Assembly: GCA_002842215.1 (NCBI GenBank)
Contig: PHCC01000013.1
Coordinates: 123,009-187,008 of the forward strand
Origin: Betaproteobacteria bacterium HGW-Betaproteobacteria-9
GTDB lineage: Bacteria > Pseudomonadota > Gammaproteobacteria > Burkholderiales > Burkholderiaceae_C
Length of the DNA stretch: 64,000 nucleotides
Direction of reading: 5' to 3'
Shown here: one piece after another, positions 32,332 to 41,794 of the stretch
How the letters are laid out: every line of letters begins with the position of its first letter
Numbering within the stretch: position 1 is the stretch's first letter
Translations under genes and position numbers: made by a program
Notes under the pieces: generated by a model
Seen by the model: only the letters and a program-made list of their open reading frames with translations
The model's database searches: none
Told to the model about the DNA's origin: nothing

Positions 32332-35300
32332 TCAGGCGAGAATGAAATCCTGCATGGAGACCGTGCCAATGCCGACGACACCCACCAGTGTGATACTGTC
32401 AGCCCCGATGCCGATCAGGGTGTTGCCCTCGACCTCCGAGATCGACACGTTGACCCCAAAGTTGATCGAGTTGATACCCAACGCCGAGATGTCCAGCAGG
32501 TCCTGACCACCCGTCGGGTTTGCATCAAATCCGATGATCCTGTCCTGACCAAAGGCGTTGCCAAAGATAAACACGTCGTTACCCAGTCCACCATTCATGG
32601 TGTCGTTGCCACCGAGCCCCGAGAGCCGGTTTGCCCCTTCGTTGCCTGTCAGCACGTTGTCTGAGTCGTTGCCGGTGCCGTTGATGTTGCCCAAGCCACT
32701 GCGCAATATCAGGTTTTCCACGTCGGCGCTGAGCGTGTAGTTGAGCGCCGCCGAATTCACCGTGTCGATGCCCTCAGCCGCCAGCTCCACCACGACATCG
32801 GCGGTGTCATTGATGAGATAGAGATCGTCCCCGGTGCCCCCGATCATCAGGTCCACGCCGATCCCACCACCGATCGTGTCGTTGCCTGCACCACCCTCCA
32901 CCGTGTCATTGCCCTGGGCTGCGGCGATGTTGTCATTGCCATCACTGCCCTGGATATGGTTGGCCAAGCCGTTGCCAGTGAGCGTAGCGCCCAGCGCGTT
33001 GGTGGACACCAGGTTCTCCACGTTGACGCCCAAGGTGTAGGCCGTTCCGCCGAAGATGACGGTATCGATTCCAGCACCCACCGCTTCCGTGATCACATCA
33101 CCAGCGCTGTCCACGTGGTAGGTGTCGTCGCCGATACCGCCTGCCATGGTGTCATTGCCAGCGCCTCCATCCAGCGTGTCGTTACCGCCGAGCCCCGAGA
33201 GCTGGTTGGCCCCTTCGTTGCCCGTCAGCATGTTGGCGGAGGCGTTGCCGGTGCCGTTGATGTTGCCAAAGCCACTGCGCAATATCAGGTTCTCCACGTT
33301 GGCACTGAGCGTGTAGGTGGCCGCCGAATCCACGGTGTCGAGGCCTTCATTCACCAGCTCCACCACAACATCGGCGGTCGTATTGACCAGATAGAGGTCG
33401 TCCCCCGTGCCGCCCACCATCGAGTCCACGCCTATCCCGCCACCGAGTGTGTCGTTGCCCGCGCCACCGATCAGGGTGTCGTCGCCAGCGAATGCCTGGA
33501 AGAGGTCAGGCAGGTCCGTTCCAATCAAGATCTCTGAAGCAGCGGTGCCGGTGATGTTGTTGACCAATGCAGTCACCAAGCTCGTGGGGGAGGAAACCAC
33601 TGTTTCGGTGAATCCAAGGCCGTCGACGTATGAGGCTTCCACGCGCAGGCCGGCACCGACTTCGGCCGCGGTCACGGTGTAGGTGGCCAGAACGGCACCC
33701 GCAATGTCTTCCCAGATGCCGTCGACATCGTCGTACACCTGCCACTGGTAGCTCACCTCTCCGACGATGCCATCTGCATCGGCCAGGGTGTTGGTGACGG
33801 TCAGGACCTGGTCGAGCACTGGGGTGGTGTCGTCAATGATCACACTGCCCGTGGGTGCGGCATTGTTGGCTTGAGATCGGTTCAGGACAAGGAAGTCCTC
33901 ATAAACCAACTCTTGCGCCACCCCTTCGAGCATGACGACTTCAAAACCGTCCAGGTCAATGTACAGATCACCATCTATCACCAGTTGGTTGACCAGTTGA
34001 GAAAAATTGCCCTCGGTTACGCCGAGATCAATGAACCCCAGCGTATCCACGCCAACCTGGAAGTCCATGATGGTGCTGCTGAGAATCTGGGCCCAGTTGT
34101 CGCCGACACCATAAGCAAGGACAAAAAGGTCCTCACCTTCGACGGCTGTGCCGAAGTCGCCTGTGAAGATGTTGCCCCCCATGCCGACCAAGTAGTCAGA
34201 TCCTTCCCCGCCCTCGATGGATTGGCCAAGGCCATGGATCGCAAGCTCTTCGTAGGTCATCACGAGCGTGGTGTCGTAGAGCGTGGCGGGTTTGATGTCT
34301 CCTTTCACATAGAACGCGACATCAAAGTTGTCGGTCATGTTCAGACCGTTGATCGAGGTCGTTCCCGAGAGGTTCTGGAAGCCTGCGCTGATGGATAGCG
34401 GCGAAACCGGAAGTGCCCAGTCGAGCAGGTTGATGACAGTCGTGGTGTCAGCGCCCGACTCGTACTTCAGCTCATCCTTCGTGGGCGGGGGCGGCAGGCT
34501 GGGATCAAGGGGGATGTCCACGCTGGGCAGGTCCTGACCGTATTTGTCGGGCTGCAGGCGCCAGCGGGGACCGACGATGTAGTCGGTGCCATCTTCATTC
34601 AGCACCGCCTCGAAGGGCTCGCGGTCCATGGTGGTGTACCAGGCGTTGGTGAACCCCATTTCAAGATCCACCGTTGTCGCTCCGATCGCAACCAGTGTGG
34701 ATCCTGCAATCGCCGTAACGAGCGCCGGGTCCCTCAGCACCGTTCCGGCTGGGTAGAGCGTGCCGTCGCCAGCATAGTAATCGTCCGTCGTGACCCACTT
34801 GCCGTCAGGCAGGATTTCATAGGTCGGCAGGGTTCCGGTGGCGGACTCGTTCTCAAAATCCTCGGGGCGGATCTGGTCGTTCGGGTTGTTGGTGATCGTG
34901 TGATTCGTGACCAGCTCGGCCTGCGTGATCCGGAACAGCGGGATCAGCCCGTTATCTTCTGGTTCGGTGCTGCGTTGTAACCATTCATCGGGCAAATCCA
35001 GGCTCGCTTCGATCCGGACGTCATTGGGCTTCTTGATCACATTGCCCCACCGGTACAAAAGCTTGCCGTCGTCCTTCATGGTGACGGAATAGTCTGCCCC
35101 CACAAGGATGTTTTCGGCAATCTGCGTTTCGTTGGGTTGCAGGATGTCCTTGACATCGACAACACCATCGCCGTTCACGTCGCCCACGAGGGGCAGGATA
35201 TCGGCGACATACCAGCCGTCATATTCGCCGCCAACCATCTTGAGGTTGTCGTCCAACGGATAGAGCGCCAACGGATCTCCCGGGTAGCGTTGGTCGGACA

Positions 35301-35733
35301 GGATGTTCTGCATGACCACGTAGTGCTCGGTCGACGCCTTGATGGTTTCCCCGCCAAGACCCGCCAGCCAAGTACCCAGCAGCGCGGGCGTCTTGAAGCT
35401 GTCGGTCGGGGAGTTGGAGATGACCAGCCCCAGTTGTTCACCGCCTGCGCCCGTCAGATCGCCCACCCAGCCTTCTTCATATTCCGGGTCGGCCACGAAG
35501 TCCTTCTCCTCCGCGCCGACGAAATCGGTCACGTTGTAGCCGAATTCGCTGTTGATGGGATAGAGGAAAACGCCTTCTTTTGTGATCTCGGGAACGGCGG
35601 TGAAATCAACGACCGGGGTCCCTTCGCCCACGGTGCCCTGCGTGAGGCCGTCGAAAGTCCCCGTGACATCGTTCGTGCTGAATACATGGGTGGATGTGAA
35701 GGTGGGCGTCTGGTTCAAAAGCGGGTCTGCCAT
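32332..35733 (-). CDS. RTX / hemolysin-type calcium-binding protein
   Basis: 1,133 residues from the ATG at 35733 (GGAG upstream). The N-terminal 620 residues are an acidic, beta-rich region without signal peptide; it includes one EF-hand/dockerin-like loop 'GDVNGDGVVDVKDIL'. Then an Ig-like segment ('YQWQVYDDVDG') and, from about residue 730, calcium-binding nonapeptides (GGxGxDxLx) such as 'GGAGNDTLGGGIG' and 'GGTGDDLYLVN', in blocks separated by beta segments. The very C-terminus ('VGIGTVSMQDFILA') fits an uncleaved type I secretion signal. No secretion ABC transporter is nearby. Probably a secreted or surface protein; adhesin, enzyme carrier or matrix role cannot be decided. It is neither clearly ICE nor core. 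Confidence 0.88.
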   Translation of the reverse strand: MADPLLNQTPTFTSTHVFSTNDVTGTFDGLTQGTVGEGTPVVDFTAVPEITKEGVFLYPINSEFGYNVTDFVGAEEKDFVADPEYEEGWVGDLTGAGGEQLGLVISNSPTDSFKTPALLGTWLAGLGGETIKASTEHYVVMQNILSDQRYPGDPLALYPLDDNLKMVGGEYDGWYVADILPLVGDVNGDGVVDVKDILQPNETQIAENILVGADYSVTMKDDGKLLYRWGNVIKKPNDVRIEASLDLPDEWLQRSTEPEDNGLIPLFRITQAELVTNHTITNNPNDQIRPEDFENESATGTLPTYEILPDGKWVTTDDYYAGDGTLYPAGTVLRDPALVTAIAGSTLVAIGATTVDLEMGFTNAWYTTMDREPFEAVLNEDGTDYIVGPRWRLQPDKYGQDLPSVDIPLDPSLPPPPTKDELKYESGADTTTVINLLDWALPVSPLSISAGFQNLSGTTSINGLNMTDNFDVAFYVKGDIKPATLYDTTLVMTYEELAIHGLGQSIEGGEGSDYLVGMGGNIFTGDFGTAVEGEDLFVLAYGVGDNWAQILSSTIMDFQVGVDTLGFIDLGVTEGNFSQLVNQLVIDGDLYIDLDGFEVVMLEGVAQELVYEDFLVLNRSQANNAAPTGSVIIDDTTPVLDQVLTVTNTLADADGIVGEVSYQWQVYDDVDGIWEDIAGAVLATYTVTAAEVGAGLRVEASYVDGLGFTETVVSSPTSLVTALVNNITGTAASEILIGTDLPDLFQAFAGDDTLIGGAGNDTLGGGIGVDSMVGGTGDDLYLVNTTADVVVELVNEGLDTVDSAATYTLSANVENLILRSGFGNINGTGNASANMLTGNEGANQLSGLGGNDTLDGGAGNDTMAGGIGDDTYHVDSAGDVITEAVGAGIDTVIFGGTAYTLGVNVENLVSTNALGATLTGNGLANHIQGSDGNDNIAAAQGNDTVEGGAGNDTIGGGIGVDLMIGGTGDDLYLINDTADVVVELAAEGIDTVNSAALNYTLSADVENLILRSGLGNINGTGNDSDNVLTGNEGANRLSGLGGNDTMNGGLGNDVFIFGNAFGQDRIIGFDANPTGGQDLLDISALGINSINFGVNVSISEVEGNTLIGIGADSITLVGVVGIGTVSMQDFILA
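32602..32911. repeat. Internal coding repeat of the RTX gene, copy 2
   Basis: About 310 bp highly similar to 33178-33488, offset 576 bp. It encodes the C-terminal occurrence of 'NVENLILRSG'-type spacer (here ADVENLILRSG) plus calcium repeats. Confidence 0.75.
33178..33488. repeat. Internal coding repeat of the RTX gene, copy 1
   Basis: Partner of 32602-32911. Long runs are identical at the DNA level, for example around the codons for LILRSGxGNINGTGN, implying a recent segmental duplication or gene conversion. Confidence 0.75.
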
Positions 35734-35892
35734 GTTGTGGTCTCCAGGTTGATGAACCTCAACGGTACTGAGAAACCTGTAGTAAAAATTGAGTCTGCTC
35801 AATGAACCCCCCATGGTATTTTCGACATACTTTGGTTATGTGATCTACAGGCCAGTCAACCCACAACGTGGGCTGCTGAAATGGCAAAAAAA

Positions 35893-35920
35893 AGCCCGAT
35901 CAGATGTCTCTGATCGGGCT
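35893..35920 (-). terminator. Rho-independent terminator of the tctBA operon
   Basis: AGCCCGATCAGA pairs with TCTGATCGGGCT; on the minus strand eight T residues follow. It lies 35 bases past the tctA stop. Confidence 0.9.
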
Positions 35921-35954
35921 TTCCAGGCGTGTCCACCAAGTCGATAGAAAGACC

Positions 35955-37466
35955 TCAGTCTTCGACAAAGGCCTCTTCGCGTTTCTTCTTGATCGAAGGC
36001 AGCAGCACCACCACCAGCAGGACCGCAGCGATAGCCAGCAGGCTGGCCGACAACGGCCGGGTCACGAACACCGACCAGTCGCCGCGGGAGATCAGCATGG
36101 CACGGCGCAGGTACTCTTCCATCATGGGGCCCAGGATCAGGCCCAGCAGCAAGGGGGCTGGCTCGCAGCCGAGCTTGATGAACAGGTAGCCGATGAAGCC
36201 GAAGATGGCGACCATCCAGATGTCGAAGCTGTTGTTGTTGGTCGAGTAGACGCCAATGGCACAGAACAGCACGATGGCCGGGAACAACCATCGGTACGGC
36301 ACGGTCAGCAGCTTGATCCAGATGCCGATCAGCGGCAGGTTCAAGATCACCAGCATCAGGTTGCCGATCCACATCGAGGCGATAAGGCCCCAGAACAGTT
36401 CGGGGTTGCTGGTCATGACCTGCGGACCCGGCTGGATGTTGTGGATGGTCATGGCACCGACCATCAGCGCCATCACGGCGTTGGGCGGAATGCCCAGGGT
36501 CAGCAGCGGAATGAACGAGGTCTGCGAGCCGGCGTTGTTGGCAGCTTCGGGCGCGGCCACGCCGCGGATGTTGCCCTGGCCAAAGGGCACTTCACCCGGC
36601 CGGAGTTTGGTCTTCTTTTCCAGGGTGTAGGCCGTGAAGGCCGACAGCAGCGCACCACCACCGGGCAGGATGCCCAGCGCCGAGCCCAGGGCGGTGCCGC
36701 GCAACACGGCAGGCACCATGTTCTTGAAGTCTTCCTTGGTCGGCATGATGCCCTCGACCTTGCCGGTGAAGACTTCGCGGTGTTCTTCGGGGCGCGACAG
36801 GTTGCTGATGATCTCGCCGTAGCCGAACACGCCCATGGCGATGGCCAGGAAACTGATGCCGTCGGTCAGTTCGGGGATGTCGAAGCTGTAGCGTGCCACG
36901 CCCGAGTTCACATCGGTACCCACCAGCCCCAGCAGCAGGCCCAGCACGATCATGGCCAGGGCCTTGATGAGCGAACCCGAGGCCAGCACCACGGCGCCGA
37001 TCAGGCCCACGATCATGAGCGAGAAGTATTCGGCTGGGCCGAATTGGAGCGCCACTTCGGTCAGCGGCGGTGCAAACGCGGCCAGGATCAGGGTGCCCAC
37101 GCACCCGGCAAAGAAGGAGCCCAGACCGGCTGCGGCCAGCGCCGGGCCTGCCCTGCCCTTGCGCGCCATCTGGTAGCCGTCAATGACGGTCACCACCGAT
37201 GAAGCCTCGCCCGGCAGGTTGACCAGGATGGCGGTGGTGGAGCCGCCATACTGGGCGCCGTAGTAGATGCCGGCCAGCATGATGAGAGCCGCCACCGGCG
37301 GCAAGCCGTAGGTCGCGGGCAGCAGCATGGCGATGGTGGCCAGTGGCCCGATGCCGGGCAACACCCCGATCAGCGTGCCCAGCAGGCAGCCGACAAAGGC
37401 GTAGACCAGGTTCTGGAAGGTGAAGGCGACGCCAAAACCCAGTGCGAGGTTGTCAAACAATTCCAT
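35955..37466 (-). CDS. tctA: Tripartite tricarboxylate transporter, large membrane subunit
   Basis: 503 residues, a highly hydrophobic protein with about 11-12 membrane segments. TctA hallmarks: 'GCLLGTLIGVLPGIGPLATI' near residue 30, 'YYGAQYGGSTTAILVNLPGE' near 70, and 'GILPGGGALLSAF' in the second half. It forms the transport channel of a solute-binding-protein-dependent secondary carrier for citrate or other carboxylates, driven by an ion gradient, in the inner membrane. tctB is immediately upstream (15 bases). The tctC binding protein that decides the substrate is not in the window; Burkholderiales carry very many unlinked tctC genes. Confidence 0.95.
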   Translation of the reverse strand: MELFDNLALGFGVAFTFQNLVYAFVGCLLGTLIGVLPGIGPLATIAMLLPATYGLPPVAALIMLAGIYYGAQYGGSTTAILVNLPGEASSVVTVIDGYQMARKGRAGPALAAAGLGSFFAGCVGTLILAAFAPPLTEVALQFGPAEYFSLMIVGLIGAVVLASGSLIKALAMIVLGLLLGLVGTDVNSGVARYSFDIPELTDGISFLAIAMGVFGYGEIISNLSRPEEHREVFTGKVEGIMPTKEDFKNMVPAVLRGTALGSALGILPGGGALLSAFTAYTLEKKTKLRPGEVPFGQGNIRGVAAPEAANNAGSQTSFIPLLTLGIPPNAVMALMVGAMTIHNIQPGPQVMTSNPELFWGLIASMWIGNLMLVILNLPLIGIWIKLLTVPYRWLFPAIVLFCAIGVYSTNNNSFDIWMVAIFGFIGYLFIKLGCEPAPLLLGLILGPMMEEYLRRAMLISRGDWSVFVTRPLSASLLAIAAVLLVVVLLPSIKKKREEAFVED

Positions 37467-37481
37467 GGTGGTATCCCGTGA

Positions 37482-38003
37482 TCAGTTCGTGAGGAACGCA
37501 GGCCACACCGGGAACTGCAAACTCAAAAGTTTGACAAAAGCGCCATAGCTGCCCACAGCCAGGATGGTTGCCAGGATGAATGTCGACTTCAGCTTGCTGC
37601 CAGGTTGTGCTTGGCTGGAAATGAACACCAAGGCATAGATGGCCACGATGAGGCCCATGGCGGGGAAACCAATGGACGGCAGTCCCACCAGCAGGGCACC
37701 GAAGGCCAGGTTGGCACCCAGAATGAAGCACAGCGGACGCCAGGCGAACGCACCGACCTTGTCCCCGCCCGGGTTGCCTTTGACGAACGACTGGAGCGTG
37801 ATGATGGTGCCAAGAATGACCAGCAGAATGCCCAACATGAGCGGGAAGTAACCCGGTCCCATGCGTGCACCTTCGCCCACGGTGTAGTCCATGGCGCCCC
37901 AGGCAAACGACCCACCCACCGCAGTGAACATGAGTCCCGAAAAGAAATCTTTCTGACTGGCCAGGGCCACGGTGCGTCTCCTCAAGTTTGGAATGTGGGG
38001 CAT
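37482..38003 (-). CDS. tctB: Tripartite tricarboxylate transporter, small membrane subunit
   Basis: About 173 residues from ATG 38003; an extended frame to 38042 is possible and no start has a strong ribosome binding site. Four predicted membrane segments: 'FFSGLMFTAVGGSFAWGAMD', 'YFPLMLGILLVILGTIITL', 'PLCFILGANLAFGALLVG', 'STFILATILAVGSYGAF'. 'GPGYFPLMLG' is the usual TctB signature. Partner of TctA in the same operon. Confidence 0.88.
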   Translation of the reverse strand: MPHIPNLRRRTVALASQKDFFSGLMFTAVGGSFAWGAMDYTVGEGARMGPGYFPLMLGILLVILGTIITLQSFVKGNPGGDKVGAFAWRPLCFILGANLAFGALLVGLPSIGFPAMGLIVAIYALVFISSQAQPGSKLKSTFILATILAVGSYGAFVKLLSLQFPVWPAFLTN

Positions 38004-38124
38004 TCTGGAGGACGCTTCACGGTATATCGATGTGGGTTCCACCTACCGAGGGATTACACCTACTTGGATCCGGGATGTGTCCCTGCCCTGCCCCAGGCTC
38101 AGAAACGGGCCATCCGGGCCGCGT

Positions 38125-38802
38125 TCACCAGGTGCCGGTGGGGCGCTTTCGGCGCACAAAGGCCGCAATGAGGTCGGCCGATTCCTGCCGTTCGCCCCGC
38201 CGGGCGAAGTCGATCGCCGTCAGCCCCTGCTCGTTGCGTAGCAAAGGATCTGCGCCCTCTTCCAGCAACAGCTTCACCACGGCCGGATGGCCGTAATGCG
38301 CGGCCATCATCAGGGGCGTGGTGCGGTTGGGTGATTCTGCGTCGATGTAGGCGTGGTGTTCCAGCAGCAGGCGAACCATGTCCTGGCTGGCCTGGGTGGC
38401 GTTGGACGCGGCGTAGTGCAAGGCCGTCCAGCCGGGTTTGTTGACCTCGGCTTTGCGCTGGATCAGGCGTCTGGCCATGTCCAGATCGCCTTTGAGTGCG
38501 GCGAGCATCAGCGGGCTTTCCCCTTTGGGGTTGCGGGCTTCAACTTTCACCGAGGGCTGCTCCAGCAGGAACAGGGCCACCTTGCGAGACCCCTCGCGCA
38601 CGGCGATGAGCAGGGCGCTGTCACCGCGTGGGTCGACGGTGTTGAGGTCAAACCCTCGCAGAGTGAGACCGACCATGACAGACTCGTTGTCCAGTTTGGC
38701 TGCACTGAAAAAATCCTCGTAGGTTCCAGCAGTAGCCCCCAAGCTTGAGGAAAAAAACAATGCAAAAACAATTAACTTTTCGAGAAACTTGAAGTGTTTC
38801 AT
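38125..38802 (-). CDS. Exported ankyrin-repeat protein
   Basis: 225 residues from ATG 38802; a TTG at 38814 overlapping the tatD stop is an alternative. Hydrophobic signal peptide ('LIVFALFFSSSLGATAG', cleavage near residue 26), so probably periplasmic. Five ankyrin-type repeats follow, e.g. 'GDSALLIAVREGSRKVALFL', 'GESPLMLAALKGDLDMARRL', 'TTPLMMAAHYGHPAVVKLLL'. Ankyrin repeats bind proteins; the partner is unknown. It is the last gene of the mltG-tmk-holB-pilZ-tatD series, a linkage I know from related Burkholderiales. Confidence 0.88.
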   Translation of the reverse strand: MKHFKFLEKLIVFALFFSSSLGATAGTYEDFFSAAKLDNESVMVGLTLRGFDLNTVDPRGDSALLIAVREGSRKVALFLLEQPSVKVEARNPKGESPLMLAALKGDLDMARRLIQRKAEVNKPGWTALHYAASNATQASQDMVRLLLEHHAYIDAESPNRTTPLMMAAHYGHPAVVKLLLEEGADPLLRNEQGLTAIDFARRGERQESADLIAAFVRRKRPTGTW

Positions 38803-38810
38803 GAATAGTT

Positions 38811-39620
38811 TCAAGCCATCGTGCGGCTGAAAAGCCGCTCAAAATTGCGACTCGTGGCCTCGGCCACTGCCTCCATGGTCACCCCCCTGACTTCGGCGAT
38901 CTGCTGCGCCACGAAGGGCACGAAGGCGGGGGTGTTGGTCTTACCGCGGTGGGGCACCGGCGCCAGATACGGGCTGTCGGTTTCGATCAGCATGCGGTCG
39001 AGCGGGACAAAACGGGCGATCTCACGCAGATCGCTGGCGTTGCGAAAGGTCAGGATGCCGGAGAACGAGATGTAGAAATCGAGCTCAAGCGCGGCACGGG
39101 CCACCGCTTCGGTTTCGGTGAAGCAGTGAAACACCCCCCGCGAGCGCGGTCGCTCCGATGAGGCCGCGCTTTCATAGCCACCCTCCTCGCGCAGGATCGC
39201 CAGCGTGTCTTCAGAGGCGCTCCGTGTGTGGATCACCAGCGGCAGACCCGTCTGGCGGCCAGCCCGGATGTGCGTTCGGTAGCGCTCGCGCTGCCAGGCC
39301 ATGTCGGCCACGCTGCGGCCATTCAGGCGGTAGTAGTCCAGACCGGTCTCACCAATGCCCACGACCCGCGGGAGCGCTGCGCGCTGGAGCAGGTCGTCCA
39401 ACGTGGGTTCCTGCACGCCTTCGTTGTCGGGGTGCACACCCACCGTGGCCCAGAGGTTGGCGTGATCCCGCGCCAGCCCGTGCACGTCGTCAAACTCTTC
39501 AAGCGTGGTGCAGATGCACAGGGCGCGATCCACCTGGGCTTTGGTCATGGCGGCCAAGATGGTGGGCAAATCCCCGCGCAGCTCCGGGAAGTTCAGGTGG
39601 CAATGGGAATCTGTGAACAT
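38811..39620 (-). CDS. tatD: TatD-family metal-dependent hydrolase
   Basis: 269 residues, a TIM-barrel amidohydrolase-type protein. Metal ligands and conserved motifs visible: 'DSHCHLN' at the N-terminus, 'GIGETGLDYY' near 100, 'LVIHTR' near 135, 'HCFTET' near 165 and 'ETDSPYLAP' near 215. TatD enzymes act as metal-dependent 3'-5' deoxyribonucleases in vitro. Close to E. coli YcfH in context, which also follows holB. Normal length. Confidence 0.93.
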   Translation of the reverse strand: MFTDSHCHLNFPELRGDLPTILAAMTKAQVDRALCICTTLEEFDDVHGLARDHANLWATVGVHPDNEGVQEPTLDDLLQRAALPRVVGIGETGLDYYRLNGRSVADMAWQRERYRTHIRAGRQTGLPLVIHTRSASEDTLAILREEGGYESAASSERPRSRGVFHCFTETEAVARAALELDFYISFSGILTFRNASDLREIARFVPLDRMLIETDSPYLAPVPHRGKTNTPAFVPFVAQQIAEVRGVTMEAVAEATSRNFERLFSRTMA

Positions 39621-39682
39621 GTTGGGCGGGGAAAGGGTGAGAAGGCGGCCAGCCCGCCCGATGAGGCTGGGACCGCCGCTGC

Positions 39683-40054
39683 TCAGATGGTCTGGGTGGG
39701 CCGGTCCGAGCCCAAGCTGGCACCCAGAATCTCTTCGATCTTGAGCTTGAGCTGGCGCGATTTTTCGTCGGCCGGGAAACGGATGCCCACACCTTGCGTG
39801 CGCCCACCCTGCGCCTTGGCGGGCGTGACCCAGGCGACCTTGCCCGCGACCGGGTAGCGCTGCGGGTCGTCCGGCAGGCTGAGCAGCACATAGACGTCGT
39901 CACCGATGCGGTACTCGCGCGACGACGGGATGAATATGCCCCCATCTGAGAACAGCGGGATGTAGGCCGCGTAGAGCGCCGCTTTCTCTTTGATGGAGAG
40001 CTGGATCACGCTCGGGCGTGCAGAGGCGCTGGGTGCGGGAGGGCTGGTGCTCAT
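39683..40054 (-). CDS. pilZ: PilZ-domain protein
   Basis: 123 residues from the ATG at 40054, 11 bases after holB. The short PilZ form: 'VIQLSIKEKAALYAAYIPLF', 'GGIFIPSSREYRIGDDVYVL', 'KVAWVTPAKAQGGRTQGVGI'. It lacks the RxxxR/DxSxxG pair needed for tight cyclic-di-GMP binding, as in the type IV pilus assembly PilZ of Pseudomonas, which sits in the same place after holB. Inferred role: pilus biogenesis with PilB/FimX-type partners. Confidence 0.88.
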   Translation of the reverse strand: MSTSPPAPSASARPSVIQLSIKEKAALYAAYIPLFSDGGIFIPSSREYRIGDDVYVLLSLPDDPQRYPVAGKVAWVTPAKAQGGRTQGVGIRFPADEKSRQLKLKIEEILGASLGSDRPTQTI

Positions 40055-40065
40055 GGCCGACAAGT

Positions 40066-41109
40066 TTAGCGGGAAACCAGTGCCTGCCGCGTGCGCGCGG
40101 CCCAGGCTTCCTGCATCAGACCTGGGTTGTACGGGTGCTCGACCGAGCGTGCTGCGTCCAGCAGTTCGCGCGACCACCGGGCCAACACGCCCCAGCGCGG
40201 CGCGGCCGGCAACTGCGCGGCGGTAAAGAAGCGCGGCGTGCCGCCGGCCGCCTGCGCCATCAGGTCGTGGCAGAGCTTCTGCAGCAGTTCGAGTTGTTGT
40301 GTTGCGGGCCAGCCGGCCAGCGTGCTCCAGTCACCACGGGCCAGGGCGGCGGGCAGCTCGGCCCAGGCCTTGGCGTTCAGGCCGGTGCCGGCCCAGGCCA
40401 GGGCATCCACCGGTCGCCCACCGGCCGCGCGCAGCCAGACCTGCGCCTGCTCCGGCGTGGGGCGGTTGGCCGCATTGTCCTGGAGCCACTGCAGCGCTTC
40501 CGGTTCCGGGGGCCAGTCCATGGCATGGGTCTGGCAGCGGCTGCGGATGGTGGGCAGCAACTGGTGCGTCGCTTCGCTCGCGAGCACGAAGCGGGTGTCC
40601 CCGGGTGGCTCCTCCAGCGTCTTGAGCAAGGCGTTGGCCGTCACGTGGTTCATGCGCTCGGCCGGGTACACCAGCACCGCCAGGCCCCGCCCCCGCGCAC
40701 TGGTGCGCTGGGCGAACGCCACCGTGTCGCGCATGGCCTCGACCCGGATTTCCTTGCTGGGCTTGCGCTTTTTGTCGTCGATCTCTTTCTGCGCCGTTTC
40801 GGACAGCGGCCAGCCGCGTTCGAGCATCACCGTCTCGGGCATGAGCACCACAAAATCGGGGTGAGCGTGGGTATCGACCATGTGGCAACTGCCGCAGACC
40901 CCGCAGGGGCCCGAAGCCGTGGGCTGCTCGCACAACCAGGTCTGCGCCAGCGCCAGTGCCAGTTCGTATTGCCCCAGGCCCGACGGCCCCTGCAACAGCC
41001 AGGCATGCCCCCGCTGCGCGAGCAGTGCCTGCAGTTGGCGCTGAACCCAGGGGGCTCGGGTGGCCATGGGCTGGGCGACGGTGTCAGGGGGTGTAGAACG
41101 GGTGGCCAT
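40066..41109 (-). CDS. holB: DNA polymerase III delta' subunit
   Basis: 347 residues from ATG 41109 (11 bases after tmk); an in-frame ATG at 41067 is possible and the longer frame overlaps tmk. AAA+ clamp-loader fold: '[20 protein letters not shown]' where the P-loop lysine is replaced, as expected for delta', a zinc module '[17 protein letters not shown]', and sensor region '[20 protein letters not shown]', 'LPTIRSRCQ'. Part of the beta-clamp loader of the replicative polymerase. Confidence 0.93.
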   Translation of the reverse strand: MATRSTPPDTVAQPMATRAPWVQRQLQALLAQRGHAWLLQGPSGLGQYELALALAQTWLCEQPTASGPCGVCGSCHMVDTHAHPDFVVLMPETVMLERGWPLSETAQKEIDDKKRKPSKEIRVEAMRDTVAFAQRTSARGRGLAVLVYPAERMNHVTANALLKTLEEPPGDTRFVLASEATHQLLPTIRSRCQTHAMDWPPEPEALQWLQDNAANRPTPEQAQVWLRAAGGRPVDALAWAGTGLNAKAWAELPAALARGDWSTLAGWPATQQLELLQKLCHDLMAQAAGGTPRFFTAAQLPAAPRWGVLARWSRELLDAARSVEHPYNPGLMQEAWAARTRQALVSR

Positions 41110-41119
41110 GGCTTGCGCG

Positions 41120-41794
41120 TCAGCTGGATGAAGGGCCGGATTCAGGCGGTGCCGGCAACCAGCCCCGCAGGGCGAACGCCACCTCGATGGCGGCCCAGAC
41201 CTGCTCACGCGGCTGGTCGGCGTTGATGCGTGCAAAGCGCCCCGGCTCGGCTTCGGCGCGCGCCGCATAGCCTGCGGCCACCGCGCGGAAAAAGACCACT
41301 GGCTGGGCTTCAAAACGGTCGGGGGCTCGGGCGTCGGCCAGGCGAGCCGCGGCCGTCTCGGCCGGCAGGTCGAACCAGATGGTCAGATCGGGCTGGCGGA
41401 TGCCTTTGCCCTGCAGGGCGGGTGTCGCCTGCACCCAGCGCTCCAGCGTGCCCAGGGTCTGCAGGTCAAAACCACGACCACCGCCCTGGTAGGCAAAGGT
41501 GGCGTCGGTGAAACGATCACACAACACCACGTCGCCACGCGCCAGCGCCGGTTCGATCACTGTCATCAAGTGGTCGCGCCGGGCGGCGAACACCAGCAGC
41601 GATTCGGTGAGCGGGTCCATGGCGTCACCCAGCACCATGGCGCGCAGCTTTTCGGCCAGCGGTGTGCCGCCGGGTTCGCGCGTGAGGGTCACGTTACGGC
41701 CCTGGCCGCGGAAAGCATCGGCGAGGTTCGCGATGTGGGTGGACTTGCCCGCACCGTCGATACCCTCAAAGGAGATGAACAGGCCGGAGGTCAT
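41120..41794 (-). CDS. tmk: Thymidylate kinase
   Basis: 224 residues. P-loop 'GIDGAGKST' near residue 11, '[15 protein letters not shown]' substrate loop, '[15 protein letters not shown]' and a LID region. Phosphorylates dTMP to dTDP. The ATG overlaps the mltG stop (ATGA). Confidence 0.95.
   Translation of the reverse strand: MTSGLFISFEGIDGAGKSTHIANLADAFRGQGRNVTLTREPGGTPLAEKLRAMVLGDAMDPLTESLLVFAARRDHLMTVIEPALARGDVVLCDRFTDATFAYQGGGRGFDLQTLGTLERWVQATPALQGKGIRQPDLTIWFDLPAETAAARLADARAPDRFEAQPVVFFRAVAAGYAARAEAEPGRFARINADQPREQVWAAIEVAFALRGWLPAPPESGPSSS

Noticed and set aside
32580..33490. Regular repeats that could suggest a CRISPR-like array
   Set aside because: They are in-frame codons for calcium-binding nonapeptides in an intact RTX gene, with no unique spacers of uniform size.
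35904..37202. 432-codon plus-strand frame opposite tctA
   Set aside because: Its product is histidine/glutamine-rich and low-complexity, a shadow of the GC-rich tctA codons; tctA has full domain support.
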